A stretch of 51,764 nt of DNA, taken from a bacterium (lineage in GTDB: Bacteria > CG2-30-53-67 > CG2-30-70-394). This document shows positions 1 to 9,096 of this stretch, piece by piece. A program made the translations under genes and the position numbers. The notes under the pieces are model-generated. The model made no database searches and was not told the DNA's origin. It worked only from the letters and a program-made list of their open reading frames with translations. Every line of letters starts with the position of its first letter. Position 1 is the stretch's first letter. The stretch lies in NCBI GenBank assembly GCA_024278555.1, contig JAJRSX010000146.1:1-51764 (forward strand), in the 5' to 3' direction.

Positions 1-243
1 GGCGACGGAGGAGAAGTTCTTTTCCTTCTCGGGGGACGACTCGCTGCGCGGTCGCGCATCTCGTCTCCCCCTCCGGTATCCCGCCACCCGGCCTCCACGG
101 TGTTGACAGGGAGCGGCCTCCTCATGGAAGGACACGGAGCACTGCAAAGGAGAGGTGCGTTCCTCCTCTTGGGCCTCGCAACGGAGCGCCACGGGGTTGC
201 CGTGCAAGAGGACGGCGCAAAATCGTGTTGTTTTCTGATGGAG

Positions 244-275
244 TTCTCTGTGTCCTCTGTGTCTCTGGGGTGAAA
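244..275. repeat. low-complexity CTCTGTGTC repeat
   Basis: The stretch TTCTCTGTGTCCTCTGTG continues with TCTCTGGGGTGAA. It is a short quasi-tandem of CTCTGTGT units, unlike the GC-rich codon pattern around it. Similar short-period intergenic motifs occur at 26041 (CGCAAAGACGCCA type) and inside the 193-bp elements (ACGAAA type). Confidence 0.5.
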
Positions 276-342
276 ATCCCTTCCGGGAGCCCTCCACCTC
301 CCGGCCGAGGCGTGGAGCGACGCCGTACTTGGCCCGCGTTGC

Positions 343-357
343 GATTTCCGCTGATCC
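343..357. repeat. solo end of the 193-bp MITE-like element
   Basis: GATTTCCGCTGATCC is identical to the right terminal inverted repeat of the complete copy ending at 35008. No left end or body is seen, so this is either a decayed remnant or a chance match of 15 bases. Confidence 0.4.
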
Positions 358-610
358 TCCACGCGGTCTTCTGCAGGGCGTCAGCCCTCCAGCCACGGGG
401 GGTGAAAGCGGTGTCGGGGATGGAGTCCGGTGCTTCACGCACCTCGCCCGTCCCACCATCTAGGCGGCGCGTCCCCTGTGCCCGGTGTGGTGCATTCCCC
501 TTCCGGGCGGTTTCCATCCCGGCCGACAAATGCCCCGGGACCTTTGCCGAGGAGGCCACCCCCGAGGGGAGCCCCCCTTTGGGGCGGAGGGGGGCGCGCC
601 CCCGCGCCCC

Positions 611-626
611 TGTTTCACGTGAAACA
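611..626. promoter_or_regulatory. parS: parS centromere-like site 1
   Basis: TGTTTCACGTGAAACA is a perfect 16-bp palindrome and fits the established ParB-binding consensus TGTTNCACGTGAAACA. It overlaps the last codons of rsmG: TGT TTC ACG TGA on the minus strand reads Cys-Phe-Thr-stop. A second site lies at 3091, and both are within about 8.5 kb of the candidate origin, the usual place for chromosomal parS. Confidence 0.93.
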
Positions 627-1205
627 TGGGCGGTAGAGGGTTACCCCGTTGCCGGCGGGGCTTGCCTGCCAGCCGTCCACCTCCGCCGGTTCGCCCCACA
701 GGGCGACCGCGCCGCCCGCGGCGAGGAGCCCCGCACACCACGGCAAGAGGGTGGCCGGGGCGGCGACGGCACGGCTCACCACCAGGTCGACCCGCGCCGC
801 CGCCGTCCAGCTCACGGCCTCGGCGCGCCCCTCGACCACCTCGGTGCGGGTCAGGCCGACAGTGCGGACGAGGTGGCGGAGGAAGGCGGCGCGCCGCTCG
901 CGCGGCTCGATGAGGAGGCAGCGGCGGCGCGGCGCGACGATCTGGAGGACGACGCCGGGGATGCCGTTGCCGCTGCCGAGGTCCGCGAACGAGGCGACAC
1001 CGGTGTAGGGCGGGGTGGCGGCGAAGGGGAGGGTGGGGGCGATGAGCCGCTCGACAATGCCTACGCCGTCCAGGGCGGTGAGGTTGAGACGGCAAGCCCA
1101 GCGCAACAGCTCCGCCACGTAGGCGCGGAGCCGCGCCCCCGCCTCCGCCTCGACCCGCGCCGCCGCCACCACCGCGGCGAGCCGCCCCCGCCACGCCTCA
1201 GCCAC
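615..1205 (-). CDS. rsmG: 16S rRNA (guanine527-N7)-methyltransferase RsmG
   Basis: This is the SAM-dependent methyltransferase that modifies G527 of 16S rRNA (formerly GidB). The 196-residue product is close to the usual 200-210. The SAM-binding motif [10 protein letters not shown] lies near residues 73-82, preceded by the family-typical NLTA near residue 41. A GTG start at 1205 is chosen; it overlaps the mnmG stop by 8 bases, the usual tight mnmG-rsmG coupling. The last three sense codons and the stop are provided by a parS palindrome. Only a short, atypically Ala/Arg-rich N-terminus departs from the family. Confidence 0.93.
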   Translation of the reverse strand: MAEAWRGRLAAVVAAARVEAEAGARLRAYVAELLRWACRLNLTALDGVGIVERLIAPTLPFAATPPYTGVASFADLGSGNGIPGVVLQIVAPRRRCLLIEPRERRAAFLRHLVRTVGLTRTEVVEGRAEAVSWTAAARVDLVVSRAVAAPATLLPWCAGLLAAGGAVALWGEPAEVDGWQASPAGNGVTLYRPCFT

Positions 1206-3060
1206 CCGCCCCCCCCTTGAGGTGGACGGCGAGGAGGGACACCGCCGCCGGGGTCACCCCGGAGATCCGCCCCGCCTGGCCGAGGGTCGCGGGCCGCCGG
1301 GCGGCGAGCTTCTCGCGCACCTCGGTCGCCAGGCCGTGGACTGCCTGGTAGTCGAACCCCTCCGGGATCGCCACCCCCTCCAGGCGGTGGAGGCGGGCCA
1401 CCTGCCGTGTCTGGCGCTCGATATAGCCCTGATACTTGATGTCGATCTCCGCGCCGCGGGCCACCGCCGGATCGAGACCGGGACGGTGGGGGTCGGCCGG
1501 GGCCAACCCGGCGTAGCCCACCGTGGGCCGCTGGAGGAGGTCGGCGAGGGTCGCGCCCACCCGCGCCTCCACCCCGCCCGCCGCGAGCTCCTTTCGCCCC
1601 TCGTCGGTGAGGCGCACCGAGCGCAACCGCGCCACCTCCGCCGCCCGCGCCGCCTTGCGTTCCAGAAAGGCCGCGTGGTCCCTCTCCCGGACGAGACCGA
1701 GCTCATGGCCGAGGGGGGTGAGGCGGGCGTCGGCGTTGTCGAAGCGGAGCCGGAGGCGAAACTCGGCGCGCGAGGTAAACATCCGGTACGGCTCGTCAAT
1801 GCCCCGGGTCACCAAATCGTCGATGAGGACGCCGATGTACGCCTGGTCGCGACCGAGGACCACCGGCGCCTGGCCGCCCACCCGGCGGGCCGCGTTGATC
1901 CCCGCCATGATCCCCTGCGCCGCCGCCTCCTCATAGCCGGAGGTGCCGTTGATCTGGCCGGCGAGAAACAGCCCCGCCACCCGCCGTACCTCCAGGGCGT
2001 GGGAGAGCTCGGTCGGCGCCACCGCGTCGTACTCCACCGCATAGCCGGGGCGCATGATCTCCGCCCCCTCCAGCCCCGGGATGGTCCGCACCATCTCCAT
2101 CTGCACCTCCACCGGGAGCGAGGTGGAGAGGCCGTTGACGTAGACCTCACAAGTATCCACCCCCTCAGGCTCCAAAAAAAGCTGATGGCTCGTACGGTCG
2201 GAAAAGCGAAAGACCTTGTCCTCGATCGACGGGCAGTAGCGCGGCCCGACCCCCTGGATCTGGCCGTTGAACAGGGGCGAGCGGCGGACATTCGCCTCGA
2301 TCACCGCGTGGGTTGCCCTATTCGTGTGGGTGATGTGGCACGGCACCTGGTCGCGCTCGATGGCCACCGTCGCAAAGGAGAAGGGGGTCGGCCGGGGATC
2401 GCCCGGCTGGACCTCCGTCCGCTCCCACGCCACGGTGCGCCCGTCCACCCGCGGGCAGGTGCCGGTCTTCAGCCGCACCAGAGGGAGATCGAGGGCGGCC
2501 AGAGAGGCCGCCAGCTCGCTCACCGCCTCCTCCCCCACCCGGCCGCCCGGCCGGCGCACCTCGCCGGTGTGGAGGAGGCCGTTGAGAAAGGTACCGGTGG
2601 TGACCACCACCGCCGCGGCGCGGTACTCCCAGCCGAGCTCGGTGGTGATCCCGACCACCCGCCCGCCCTGCGCCCGGATCGCCACCACCCGCTCCTGCTT
2701 CACGTCGAGCCCCGCCTGCCCCTCCAGCACCGCCTTCATCCGCTGCTTGTAGGCGTACTTGTCCGCCTGGGCTCGCACCGCCTGGACCGCCGGCCCCTTC
2801 GAGGTGTTGAGCATCCGGAACTGGATCCCGGTGGCGTCGATGGCCCGCCCCATCTCCCCGCCGAGGGCGTCGATCTCGCGCACCAGGTGGCCCTTGGCGA
2901 TGCCGCCGATCGCCGGGTTGCACGGCATGAGGGCGATGGTGTCGAGGGACAGGGTGAAGCAGGCGGTGCGCGCCCCCAACCGCGCCGCCGCCAGGGCCGC
3001 CTCGCAGCCGGCGTGGCCGGCGCCGACGACGATCACCTCGTAGCGGGTCGGATGGTTCAT
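1198..3060 (-). CDS. mnmG: tRNA uridine-5-carboxymethylaminomethyl modification enzyme MnmG
   Basis: This FAD-dependent subunit of the MnmEG complex installs the cmnm5 group at wobble U34 of certain tRNAs. The 620-residue product matches the family length. The N-terminal dinucleotide-binding motif [21 protein letters not shown] sits at residues 9-29, followed by the MPCNPAIGG motif. The chosen ATG at 3060 gives the canonical N-terminus; the frame stays open upstream to 3498 but that part is not MnmG-like. It overlaps rsmG by 8 bases. A parS palindrome lies 31 bases upstream of the start. Its partner mnmE is separated from it by an unrelated ATPase gene. Confidence 0.96.
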   Translation of the reverse strand: MNHPTRYEVIVVGAGHAGCEAALAAARLGARTACFTLSLDTIALMPCNPAIGGIAKGHLVREIDALGGEMGRAIDATGIQFRMLNTSKGPAVQAVRAQADKYAYKQRMKAVLEGQAGLDVKQERVVAIRAQGGRVVGITTELGWEYRAAAVVVTTGTFLNGLLHTGEVRRPGGRVGEEAVSELAASLAALDLPLVRLKTGTCPRVDGRTVAWERTEVQPGDPRPTPFSFATVAIERDQVPCHITHTNRATHAVIEANVRRSPLFNGQIQGVGPRYCPSIEDKVFRFSDRTSHQLFLEPEGVDTCEVYVNGLSTSLPVEVQMEMVRTIPGLEGAEIMRPGYAVEYDAVAPTELSHALEVRRVAGLFLAGQINGTSGYEEAAAQGIMAGINAARRVGGQAPVVLGRDQAYIGVLIDDLVTRGIDEPYRMFTSRAEFRLRLRFDNADARLTPLGHELGLVRERDHAAFLERKAARAAEVARLRSVRLTDEGRKELAAGGVEARVGATLADLLQRPTVGYAGLAPADPHRPGLDPAVARGAEIDIKYQGYIERQTRQVARLHRLEGVAIPEGFDYQAVHGLATEVREKLAARRPATLGQAGRISGVTPAAVSLLAVHLKGGAGG

Positions 3061-3090
3061 GGCGCGGCAGGATGGACCGACGGGCACGAT

Positions 3091-3106
3091 TGTTCCACGT
3101 GAAACA
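3091..3106. promoter_or_regulatory. parS: parS centromere-like site 2
   Basis: TGTTCCACGTGAAACA fits TGTTNCACGTGAAACA with the single variable base as C. It lies in the gap between the ATPase gene and mnmG, 31 bases before the mnmG start. Together with the site at 611 it brackets the mnmG-rsmG pair. Confidence 0.92.
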
Positions 3107-3233
3107 CGACGAGCCGCCCTGCGCGCGCCCCGAGGGGCCGCCTGCGGCGCCCGGGGAGGATGGCCCGGGGATCCCGCGCGTGGGTTGGGAAGAACAGGAG
3201 ATGGCGATCCATCTGCGCGATCCGTGGCCCGCC

Positions 3234-4415
3234 TCACGCCCCATGCGACGCCAGTCGCTCCATGAGCCGGGCCAGGGGCACCGCCTGCACCTCGCGGCTG
3301 AGGGGGTAGGGCTCCTCGCCGGGGTAGACCACGAAACGGCGCTCCGGCTTGACATCTTCGCACGCCGAGTGAAAGCCCCGTTGCGGGCGCGGGGCGAGGC
3401 TGCGCTTGATCTCCACCGCCCACAGGGAGCCGCCGGAGAGGTGCAGCAGGAGATCGATCTCCGCCCCGCTGCTGGTGCGGTAGTAGTAGGCGTCGCACCC
3501 CTCCGGCGCGACCGCAAGGAGGTTCTCGATGACGAACCCCTCCCAGCTCGCCCCCACCACCGGATGGCCAAGGAGTGCCTCCTTGTCACCAATGGCGAGG
3601 AGGGCATGGACAATGCCGCTGTCGCGCACGTACATCTTCGGGGACTTGACCAGCCGCTTGCCGATATTCGCGTGCCACGGGCGAAGGCGACGGACGAGGA
3701 GGAGGTCGACGAGGAGATCGATATAGGAGGCGGCCGTCTTCCCGTCCACCCCCAGGTTGCGCGCCAACATCGACACATTCACCGGCGACCCTTGCAGGTG
3801 GGCGATCATCTGCCAGAAGCGGCGCAGGGTCTCCGCCGCGATGCGCCGGCCAAACTGGGGGACATCACGCTCCAGATAGGTGCGGATAAAATCGTTACGC
3901 CAGCGCACGCTTAGCCGATCGTACGCCGCCAGGAAACTCTCCGGGTAACCGCCACGAACCCAGAGCCGATCCTGTGCCAACGGCCCCCCTGCTGCGCGCA
4001 CCTCAAGAAGATCGAAGGGGTAGAGCTCCAGATAGCTGACCCGCCCCGCCAGGCTCTCTCCGTACTGCCTGAGCATCTCCATGGACGCCGATCCAAGGAG
4101 TAGATATAGCCCGACTCCCCTCCCCGCGCGGCGACCGCGGTCGATCGCCCCACGAAGGAGCGGAAAGAGGCCGGGAACCCGGTGGATTTCATCCAGAATC
4201 ACAAGCTCTTCGGGGTGGTCTGCAAGGTAGAGCTCGGGCTCGCCGAGACGCGCACGATCCTGGTCCGACTCCAAATCGAGGTAGACCCCGCCGCCCTTGC
4301 CATGGACCGCCAGGGCGAGGGTCGTCTTGCCCACCTGCCGGGGTCCTAGGAGGACCACCGCGGGGACCTCATCCAACCGCTGTACCACCTTGGTAAGGAG
4401 ACGTCGCGGAACCAT
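3234..4415 (-). CDS. AAA-family ATPase with DUF4143 domain
   Basis: A P-loop ATPase of the widespread AAA_14/DUF4143 type. Walker A GPRQVGKT is at residues 24-31 and Walker B VILDEI near 72-77. The C-terminal part carries the DUF4143 core with an E-x-D then E-x-K pattern (GAEIDLLL near 317-324, AVEIK near 333-337), a PD-(D/E)XK nuclease-like signature. The biological role of this family is not established; members are often accessory or horizontally moved. Here it sits between mnmG and mnmE, normally neighbours, which suggests insertion. A sigma-70-like promoter lies immediately upstream and would give an almost leaderless transcript. Confidence 0.85.
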   Translation of the reverse strand: MVPRRLLTKVVQRLDEVPAVVLLGPRQVGKTTLALAVHGKGGGVYLDLESDQDRARLGEPELYLADHPEELVILDEIHRVPGLFPLLRGAIDRGRRAGRGVGLYLLLGSASMEMLRQYGESLAGRVSYLELYPFDLLEVRAAGGPLAQDRLWVRGGYPESFLAAYDRLSVRWRNDFIRTYLERDVPQFGRRIAAETLRRFWQMIAHLQGSPVNVSMLARNLGVDGKTAASYIDLLVDLLLVRRLRPWHANIGKRLVKSPKMYVRDSGIVHALLAIGDKEALLGHPVVGASWEGFVIENLLAVAPEGCDAYYYRTSSGAEIDLLLHLSGGSLWAVEIKRSLAPRPQRGFHSACEDVKPERRFVVYPGEEPYPLSREVQAVPLARLMERLASHGA

Positions 4416-4422
4416 TCATGCA

Positions 4423-4451
4423 ATTCTGGAGACAGATTCCATAATTTGCAA
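4423..4451 (-). promoter_or_regulatory. candidate sigma-70 promoter for the DUF4143 ATPase
   Basis: On the minus strand TTGCAA (4451-4446) and CAGAAT (4428-4423) are separated by exactly 17 bases in an AT-rich patch, unusual for this window. Transcription would begin near 4416, right at the ATG at 4415, so the mRNA would be leaderless or nearly so; no Shine-Dalgarno sequence is visible. Four of six bases match in each hexamer. Confidence 0.4.
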
Positions 4452-4513
4452 CATTAGTGATTTTCACCTCACCGACCCCTACGATCACCCGCCTCTCTCC
4501 TCCCTCCCGCGCG

Positions 4514-5842
4514 TCACTTGCCGATGCAGAAGCGGCTGAAGATCTGCTCCAGGACCGCCTCGGGGGGGCGCTCGCCGATGAGCTCGCCGAGGGCCTCCTG
4601 GGCGGCGCGCAGCTCAAAGGCGATGAGCTCCGGGCTCAGCCCCTGGATGAGCCCCTGCCGGGCCGCCCGGAGGCCCCGTGCCACCGCCTCCAGCCCCAGC
4701 CGGTGGCGCGGCAGGCAGGCGACCGACTCGTCGGCGGCGGCCGCCTGCGCCCGGGAGACGATCCACGCCCGCACCGACGCCACCCCGGCGCCGGTGCGCG
4801 CCGAGCAGGCCACCGCCTCGCCCACCTCGGCCGGCGGCGGCGGGGCGCCGAGATCCACCTTGTTCCACACCACCAGGGTGGGACGCTCCGGGAGCGATAC
4901 CGCCCTTGGGCCACCGGTGGCATCCACCACATGCAGGAGGAGGTCCGCCCCCTCTGCCTCGCCGCGACTGCGCTCGATCCCCGCCCGCTCGGCCGCCCCC
5001 GTGGCCTCGCGCATCCCGGCGGTGTCCACCAGCCGAACCTCCACCCCCGCCCACTCCACCCTCCCCTCCAGGTAGTCGCGGGTGGTCCCCGCCTCGGGGG
5101 TGACGATCGCCCGCTCCTCCTCAAGCAATCGGTTGAAAAGGCTCGATTTTCCAGCGTTCACCGCGCCGACGAGGACGACCCGAACGCCGTCGATCCGGTG
5201 GCGCGCCGCCGCGTGGCCGGCGAGCAGCCGCGCCACCTCCGCCTCCACCGGCGCCAAACGGGCCGCCAGCCGCGCGCCGCCGGCCGGATCGATCTCCTCC
5301 TCCGGGAAGTCGATCGCCGCCTCCACCTCCGCCTCCACCGCTACGATCGCCTCCCTCAGTGCCGCCAGTCCCGCACCGAGCTCGCCGGCCAAAAGCCTCC
5401 GGGCGAGCCGGGCGGCGCCCTCACTACGCGCCGCGATCAGCGCCCCCACCGCCTCCGCCTGGGTGAGGTCGACCTTGCCGTTGAGAAAGGCGCGCTCGGT
5501 GAACTCCCCGGGCCTGGCCAACCGCGCCCCGGAGCGCACCAGCTCTGCCACGATCCGCTCCATGAGCAGCGGGTTGCCGTGGCCGTGGAGCTCGACCACG
5601 CTCTCGCCGGTGTAGCTCGCCGGTCCCGGAAAGCGGACCGCCAGGAGCTCATCGACTACCTCCCCCGCACCATCGACGAAGCGGGCGCGGCCGAGTTGCC
5701 GCGCCGCCGGTGACGCCCCGCGCCATACCAAGTGGCGGGTGGCGATCGCCACCGCCTGGTCGCCGGAGAGGCGGATAATCCCCACCGCCCCGCGGCCGGC
5801 CGGGGTGGCGATGGCGACGATGGTGTCTCGCTCCAGACCCAT
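4514..5842 (-). CDS. mnmE: tRNA uridine-5-carboxymethylaminomethyl modification GTPase MnmE
   Basis: The GTPase partner of MnmG in wobble-uridine modification. The 442-residue product has the expected order: N-terminal tetrahydrofolate-binding domain (residues 1-115, starting DTIVAIATPAGRGAVGIIRL), helical domain, then an inserted G domain with GAVNAGKSS (G1, near 224-232), the TTRDY segment (G2), DTAG (G3) and NKVD (G4). It ends in the diagnostic CIGK, where the Cys is catalytically important in the family. ATG 5842 gives the canonical start; further upstream codons are non-homologous. The gap to yidC is 127 bases. Confidence 0.96.
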   Translation of the reverse strand: MGLERDTIVAIATPAGRGAVGIIRLSGDQAVAIATRHLVWRGASPAARQLGRARFVDGAGEVVDELLAVRFPGPASYTGESVVELHGHGNPLLMERIVAELVRSGARLARPGEFTERAFLNGKVDLTQAEAVGALIAARSEGAARLARRLLAGELGAGLAALREAIVAVEAEVEAAIDFPEEEIDPAGGARLAARLAPVEAEVARLLAGHAAARHRIDGVRVVLVGAVNAGKSSLFNRLLEEERAIVTPEAGTTRDYLEGRVEWAGVEVRLVDTAGMREATGAAERAGIERSRGEAEGADLLLHVVDATGGPRAVSLPERPTLVVWNKVDLGAPPPPAEVGEAVACSARTGAGVASVRAWIVSRAQAAAADESVACLPRHRLGLEAVARGLRAARQGLIQGLSPELIAFELRAAQEALGELIGERPPEAVLEQIFSRFCIGK

Positions 5843-5969
5843 GGCGGAGAGGGTACCCCGACCGTCAACTCCCCCGCACAGATCCACCCGCTGAAAGCTG
5901 GGAGCTGAACGCCCCAAGTGCCGCCGTGGCTCCGACCGACCGCTCCCCCCGGCTTCCCCCTTCGTGCTC

Positions 5970-7547
5970 CTACCCCGCCTCCGCCGCCGCCACCTCGCGG
6001 TTGGCGATGATCTGCTGGCCGATGGTGAGGAGGTTGTTGATCGCCCAGTAGAGGACCAGGCCGGAGGGGAAGTTGAAGAACATCAAGGTGAAGACGATGG
6101 GGAGGAACTTCATCATCCGCGCCTGGGTAGCGTCCATGGTGGTCGGGGTCATCTGCTGCTGGAGCCACATGGTCACCCCCATGATCAGGGGCAGCGGCCC
6201 GACCGCGAAGCCGGCGACGTGGCCGAAGAGGGCGTCCGGGGCGGCGAGATCGGGGAGGTAGAGGAAGGGGGCGTGGCGCAACTCGATGGCGTTGAGGAGG
6301 ACGTTGTAGAGGGCGAGGAAGACGGGGATCTGCACCACCATCGGCAGACACCCCATCATCGGGTTCACCTTGTTGCGCTTGTAGAGCTCCATGATCTCCC
6401 GCTGCATCCGCTGCGGGTCCTTCTTGTACTTGGTGCGGATCTCCTGCATCTGCGGCTGCAGCGCCTGCATCCGCTTCATGGAGACCTGCTGGTTGTGGGT
6501 GAGCTTGAAGAAGGCGAGCTTGATCAGCACCGTGACCAGGATGATCGACACCCCCCAACTGCCGATGATCCGGTGGATGAAGCGCAGGAGGTAGAACATC
6601 GGCTCCGCCACCACCCGGAACCAGCCGAAGTGGATCCTCTTGGCGAAGATCGGGTCGGCCGCCTGGAGGGCGTCCATCTCCTTCGCGCCGATGTAGACGC
6701 GGAAGCGGGTCTCACCGGCGGTGAGGTTGAGCAGGGCGGTGTAGTCCGGCTCCTCACCGGCTCGCACCAGCAGCCCCGCATGGGGAATTGGAATCGACGG
6801 GATCCACCCCTGGAGGAAGTACTTGTCCTCGGAGAGCAGCCACGGGATGGGGCCGTCGATATAGCGATCGGCCTTGAGCTTCTTGAACGGCGCCTTCTCG
6901 TCCCCCTCTGCCGTGCCGTAGGCGAAGCCGCGGTTGCCGTAGTAGCGGGTGCTGAGGATCTTGTGGGAGAAGCCGGTGGGGCCGACCAGGCGGATCGGCG
7001 CCACCGCCACCACCTTCAACCGCACCAAGTAGCTGTCGTCCTCGAGGCTCCAGCTGAGGGTCGTACCGTCGGCGAGGCGCACGTTGAGGGCGCGGCCGGC
7101 CGGCCGTGCCTCCACCACCTCCACCACCTGGCCGTCCCCGGCCACCACCTGACCCGAGTGGAAGCGCGCCACCTCCGCCACCAGCTCGAGGGGCTGACCC
7201 TCCTCGTCGACCTGCCGTTTGAGACGGGCGCTCAGCAGGCCGCCGGTACGCCGGCCGAAGGTGAGGGTCACCCAGTCGTTGGCCAGCTCGATCCCCGCCT
7301 CACGCTCCGCCGGTGGCGCCACCAGCGGGGTCGCCGTTCCTCCGACCGCCGCCGTTGGCGCCGGTGCCGGTGTGGGCGGCACCGCCTCCTTCGCACCCCG
7401 GCTCGGTGTCGTCGCGCCGACCGGCGGGGCCGACTCCTCCCCCTGCTCCGCTATCGGGCTCTGCGGATAGAGCCGCTTCATCACCGCCGAATAGCCCACC
7501 ACCACGATAATCGAGAGGGCGATCGCCAAGATCGTTCGTCGATCCAT
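5970..7547 (-). CDS. yidC: membrane protein insertase YidC
   Basis: Inner-membrane insertase that works with or without SecYEG. The 525-residue protein has the Gram-negative layout: an N-terminal membrane helix (MDRRTILAIALSIIVVVGY), a Pro/Ala-rich linker, a large periplasmic beta domain (about 85-320), then the conserved 60KD_IMP core with helices around WGVSIILVTVLIKLAFF and a cytoplasmic KMQALQPQMQEIR-like loop (here RMQALQPQMQEIRTKYK). The start ATG shares one base with the yidD stop (TAATG), implying translational coupling in the rpmH-rnpA-yidD-yidC operon. Confidence 0.96.
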   Translation of the reverse strand: MDRRTILAIALSIIVVVGYSAVMKRLYPQSPIAEQGEESAPPVGATTPSRGAKEAVPPTPAPAPTAAVGGTATPLVAPPAEREAGIELANDWVTLTFGRRTGGLLSARLKRQVDEEGQPLELVAEVARFHSGQVVAGDGQVVEVVEARPAGRALNVRLADGTTLSWSLEDDSYLVRLKVVAVAPIRLVGPTGFSHKILSTRYYGNRGFAYGTAEGDEKAPFKKLKADRYIDGPIPWLLSEDKYFLQGWIPSIPIPHAGLLVRAGEEPDYTALLNLTAGETRFRVYIGAKEMDALQAADPIFAKRIHFGWFRVVAEPMFYLLRFIHRIIGSWGVSIILVTVLIKLAFFKLTHNQQVSMKRMQALQPQMQEIRTKYKKDPQRMQREIMELYKRNKVNPMMGCLPMVVQIPVFLALYNVLLNAIELRHAPFLYLPDLAAPDALFGHVAGFAVGPLPLIMGVTMWLQQQMTPTTMDATQARMMKFLPIVFTLMFFNFPSGLVLYWAINNLLTIGQQIIANREVAAAEAG

Positions 7548-7825
7548 TACTGTTGCTCCCTGGGAAAAACGAGGGTGTGACGGCGGCCGGGGGCCGAAGT
7601 TGGCCCACGATGCCCCGCCCCCACCGGGTCGAAGCCGCCCGGGCGGCCCGGATGGCAACGCAGCAGACGGCGGGCCGCCAGACCACCGCCGCGCAACCAG
7701 CCGAAGCGGCGCACCGCCTCCTCGGCGTAGGCAGAGCAGGTCGGATAGTAGCGGCAGGTCGCCGGTAAGAGGGGCGACACCAGCCGCCGGTAAAGCGCGA
7801 TCAAGAGGAGCACCAGGCGGTTCAC
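7547..7825 (-). CDS. yidD: membrane protein insertion efficiency factor YidD
   Basis: Small membrane-associated protein that assists YidC-dependent insertion. The family core is evident: RLVSPLLPATCRYYPTCSAYA followed by GGGLAARRLLRCHPGRPGGFDPV, within 92 residues. The GTG start at 7825 overlaps the rnpA stop by 4 bases (GTGA), and its own stop overlaps the yidC start by one base, so rnpA, yidD and yidC form one coupled block. Confidence 0.95.
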   Translation of the reverse strand: MNRLVLLLIALYRRLVSPLLPATCRYYPTCSAYAEEAVRRFGWLRGGGLAARRLLRCHPGRPGGFDPVGAGHRGPTSAPGRRHTLVFPREQQ

Positions 7826-8172
7826 GACAGCCGTCTCCGCAGCTCTCCCCAGAGTGCCGCAAGCTCCCGCCGCAGGACCTCTCCCGAAAGCTCTGCGGCC
7901 CCCGGGCGACAGTGGACCACCACGTCCACCGGCGGCAGGTCGCGCGGCTGCAGGCGGGCAAAGTCGCGGATCCTCCGCCGCAGCCGGTTGCGCGCCACCG
8001 CCTTGCCCACCTTGCGAGAAACGGTCATCCCCAGCCTCACGCCGTCGCCGTCGCCGTCGCGGCGCCGGTAGCGGACCTCAACCCACCGCCTGCGCACCGT
8101 CCGACCGCCTCGGTAGACGGCGCGAAACTCCGCCGACCGACGAAGGATCTCCAGGGGTGAACGGAGCGCCAT
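7822..8172 (-). CDS. rnpA: ribonuclease P protein component
   Basis: Protein subunit of RNase P, needed with the rnpB RNA for 5' maturation of tRNA. The 116-residue product holds the family signature in GMTVSRKVGKAVARNRLRRRIRD (residues about 48-70), the Arg-rich RNR motif that contacts RNA. ATG 8172 is the start. It follows rpmH by 122 bases and overlaps yidD by 4 bases, the universal rpmH-rnpA-yidD order near bacterial origins. Confidence 0.95.
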   Translation of the reverse strand: MALRSPLEILRRSAEFRAVYRGGRTVRRRWVEVRYRRRDGDGDGVRLGMTVSRKVGKAVARNRLRRRIRDFARLQPRDLPPVDVVVHCRPGAAELSGEVLRRELAALWGELRRRLS

Positions 8173-8294
8173 CGGGTAGCGAGAGGTTCCACACCGGTGG
8201 CCGAGGGAGAGGGTGCGACATCCGGCGCCCCGCTCTCTACCGGCGCACCCGCTCCGGACACCCGCACCGCCGACACCCGTCGGGAGACCGGCGC

Positions 8295-8429
8295 CTATAC
8301 GGTCAAGCGCTTGCGACCCTTGGCGCGCCGGCGCTTGAGCACCTTGCGCCCCCCGGGTGTGGCCATCCGGGCACGAAACCCGTGGGTGACCTTACGCTTG
8401 CGACGGTTGGGCTGATAGGTGAAAGACAT
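8295..8429 (-). CDS. rpmH: 50S ribosomal protein L34
   Basis: A 44-codon gene that I translated by hand. The protein begins [20 protein letters not shown] and continues [20 protein letters not shown], ending RLTV and TAG. This is the full canonical L34 sequence, including the invariant R-x3-GF-x-R-M-x-T-x2-G-R core. It is the first gene of the minus-strand operon leading away from the candidate origin. Confidence 0.97.
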   Translation of the reverse strand: MSFTYQPNRRKRKVTHGFRARMATPGGRKVLKRRRAKGRKRLTV

Positions 8430-9096
8430 TGGGTAGTTCCCCGAAGAGACGAGCGGCGGATTCTAGGGGGGAGCCGTTGTGGTGTCAAACGAGGGCAACG
8501 GCGACAACTGGTGGGAGCCCTGGTAGTAGTGAAATGAATATACAATCAAAAAAATCATCTCCCACCTTCTGTGTTGTGGAAGGTGTTGAAAGGGAGACCA
8601 TCCTATTGAAAATGAAGCGATTGACTCCGGACCGTCCGGGTGGAGAGCGATCCACCTGCTCCCCGGTGGTCGCCGCCGGTCGCCTCGGCCGCCCAACTCC
8701 GCACACCACTCCACGTTGATATTCAAGGGTTTTCCCCGAATTCATCCACATGCCGAGGGTGACCGATTGTGGAATCGTCGTTCAAAACTCGTGGGGTGAA
8801 GATGCGTTTCCACGTTCTTTCAAGGGGTTGCGATCCCTTGCCCGCCGTTGGCCGCTTTGCTATAACCGACCGACCGGCATGGAGGTGGGGCGATCGGCGG
8901 CCTGTGATGGGGGATTTACTTGTTTTTCATGGGGTTACGCCGCGATCGAGAGGTGTTGGAGGGGATTGGTCTTGATTGAACCAAGGGTGAAAAAAGAAAA
9001 AACGGGCGTCTATATCGACGTTTTTAGTGGTTCAGAGATAGCTTTCAGAATTGAGCAATCGAGTTGCCTGTATTGGATCGTAAAGGGAATCGTTTC
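8430..9096. other. candidate oriC region between rpmH and dnaA
   Basis: A 667-base gene-free stretch between divergent rpmH and dnaA, the oriC position in many Pseudomonadota. It is clearly richer in A and T than its surroundings, with a likely melting segment around 8532-8560 (ATGAATATACAATCAAAAAA) and a second at 8988-9003. DnaA-box-like words are imperfect: TCATCCACA at 8742-8750 (one mismatch to TTATCCACA); TGTGGAATC at 8769-8777 and TGTGGAAGG at 8575-8583 are weaker reverse matches. No perfect box is visible, so the origin call rests mainly on position and composition. Confidence 0.5.

Larger units (their letters stand above)
1..610. other. intergenic or gene-poor stretch at window edge
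   Basis: No convincing gene is visible on either strand. A plus-strand frame is open from base 1 to about 272, but its translation resembles no family I know. It also runs through low-complexity repeat sequence (bases 244-275, alternating CTCTGTGTC units) of the kind seen between genes. Bases 343-357 match the right terminus of the 193-bp repeat found at 34816 and 49291. In many Pseudomonadota parA and parB follow rsmG; no ParA start (a deviant Walker motif) is seen on the minus strand here, so parAB is not immediately adjacent. Confidence 0.5.

Noticed and set aside
1-272. Plus-strand frame open from base 1
   Set aside because: It passes through a low-complexity intergenic repeat and shows no recognisable domain.
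225-1220. Long plus-strand open frame at the left edge
   Set aside because: It runs antisense through rsmG, and its product is a low-complexity Arg/Pro/Gly sequence typical of a shadow frame in GC-rich DNA.
3061-3498. Upstream extension of mnmG
   Set aside because: The frame is open, but the extra 146 residues are unlike MnmG and overlap the ATPase gene; the canonical N-terminus begins at 3060.
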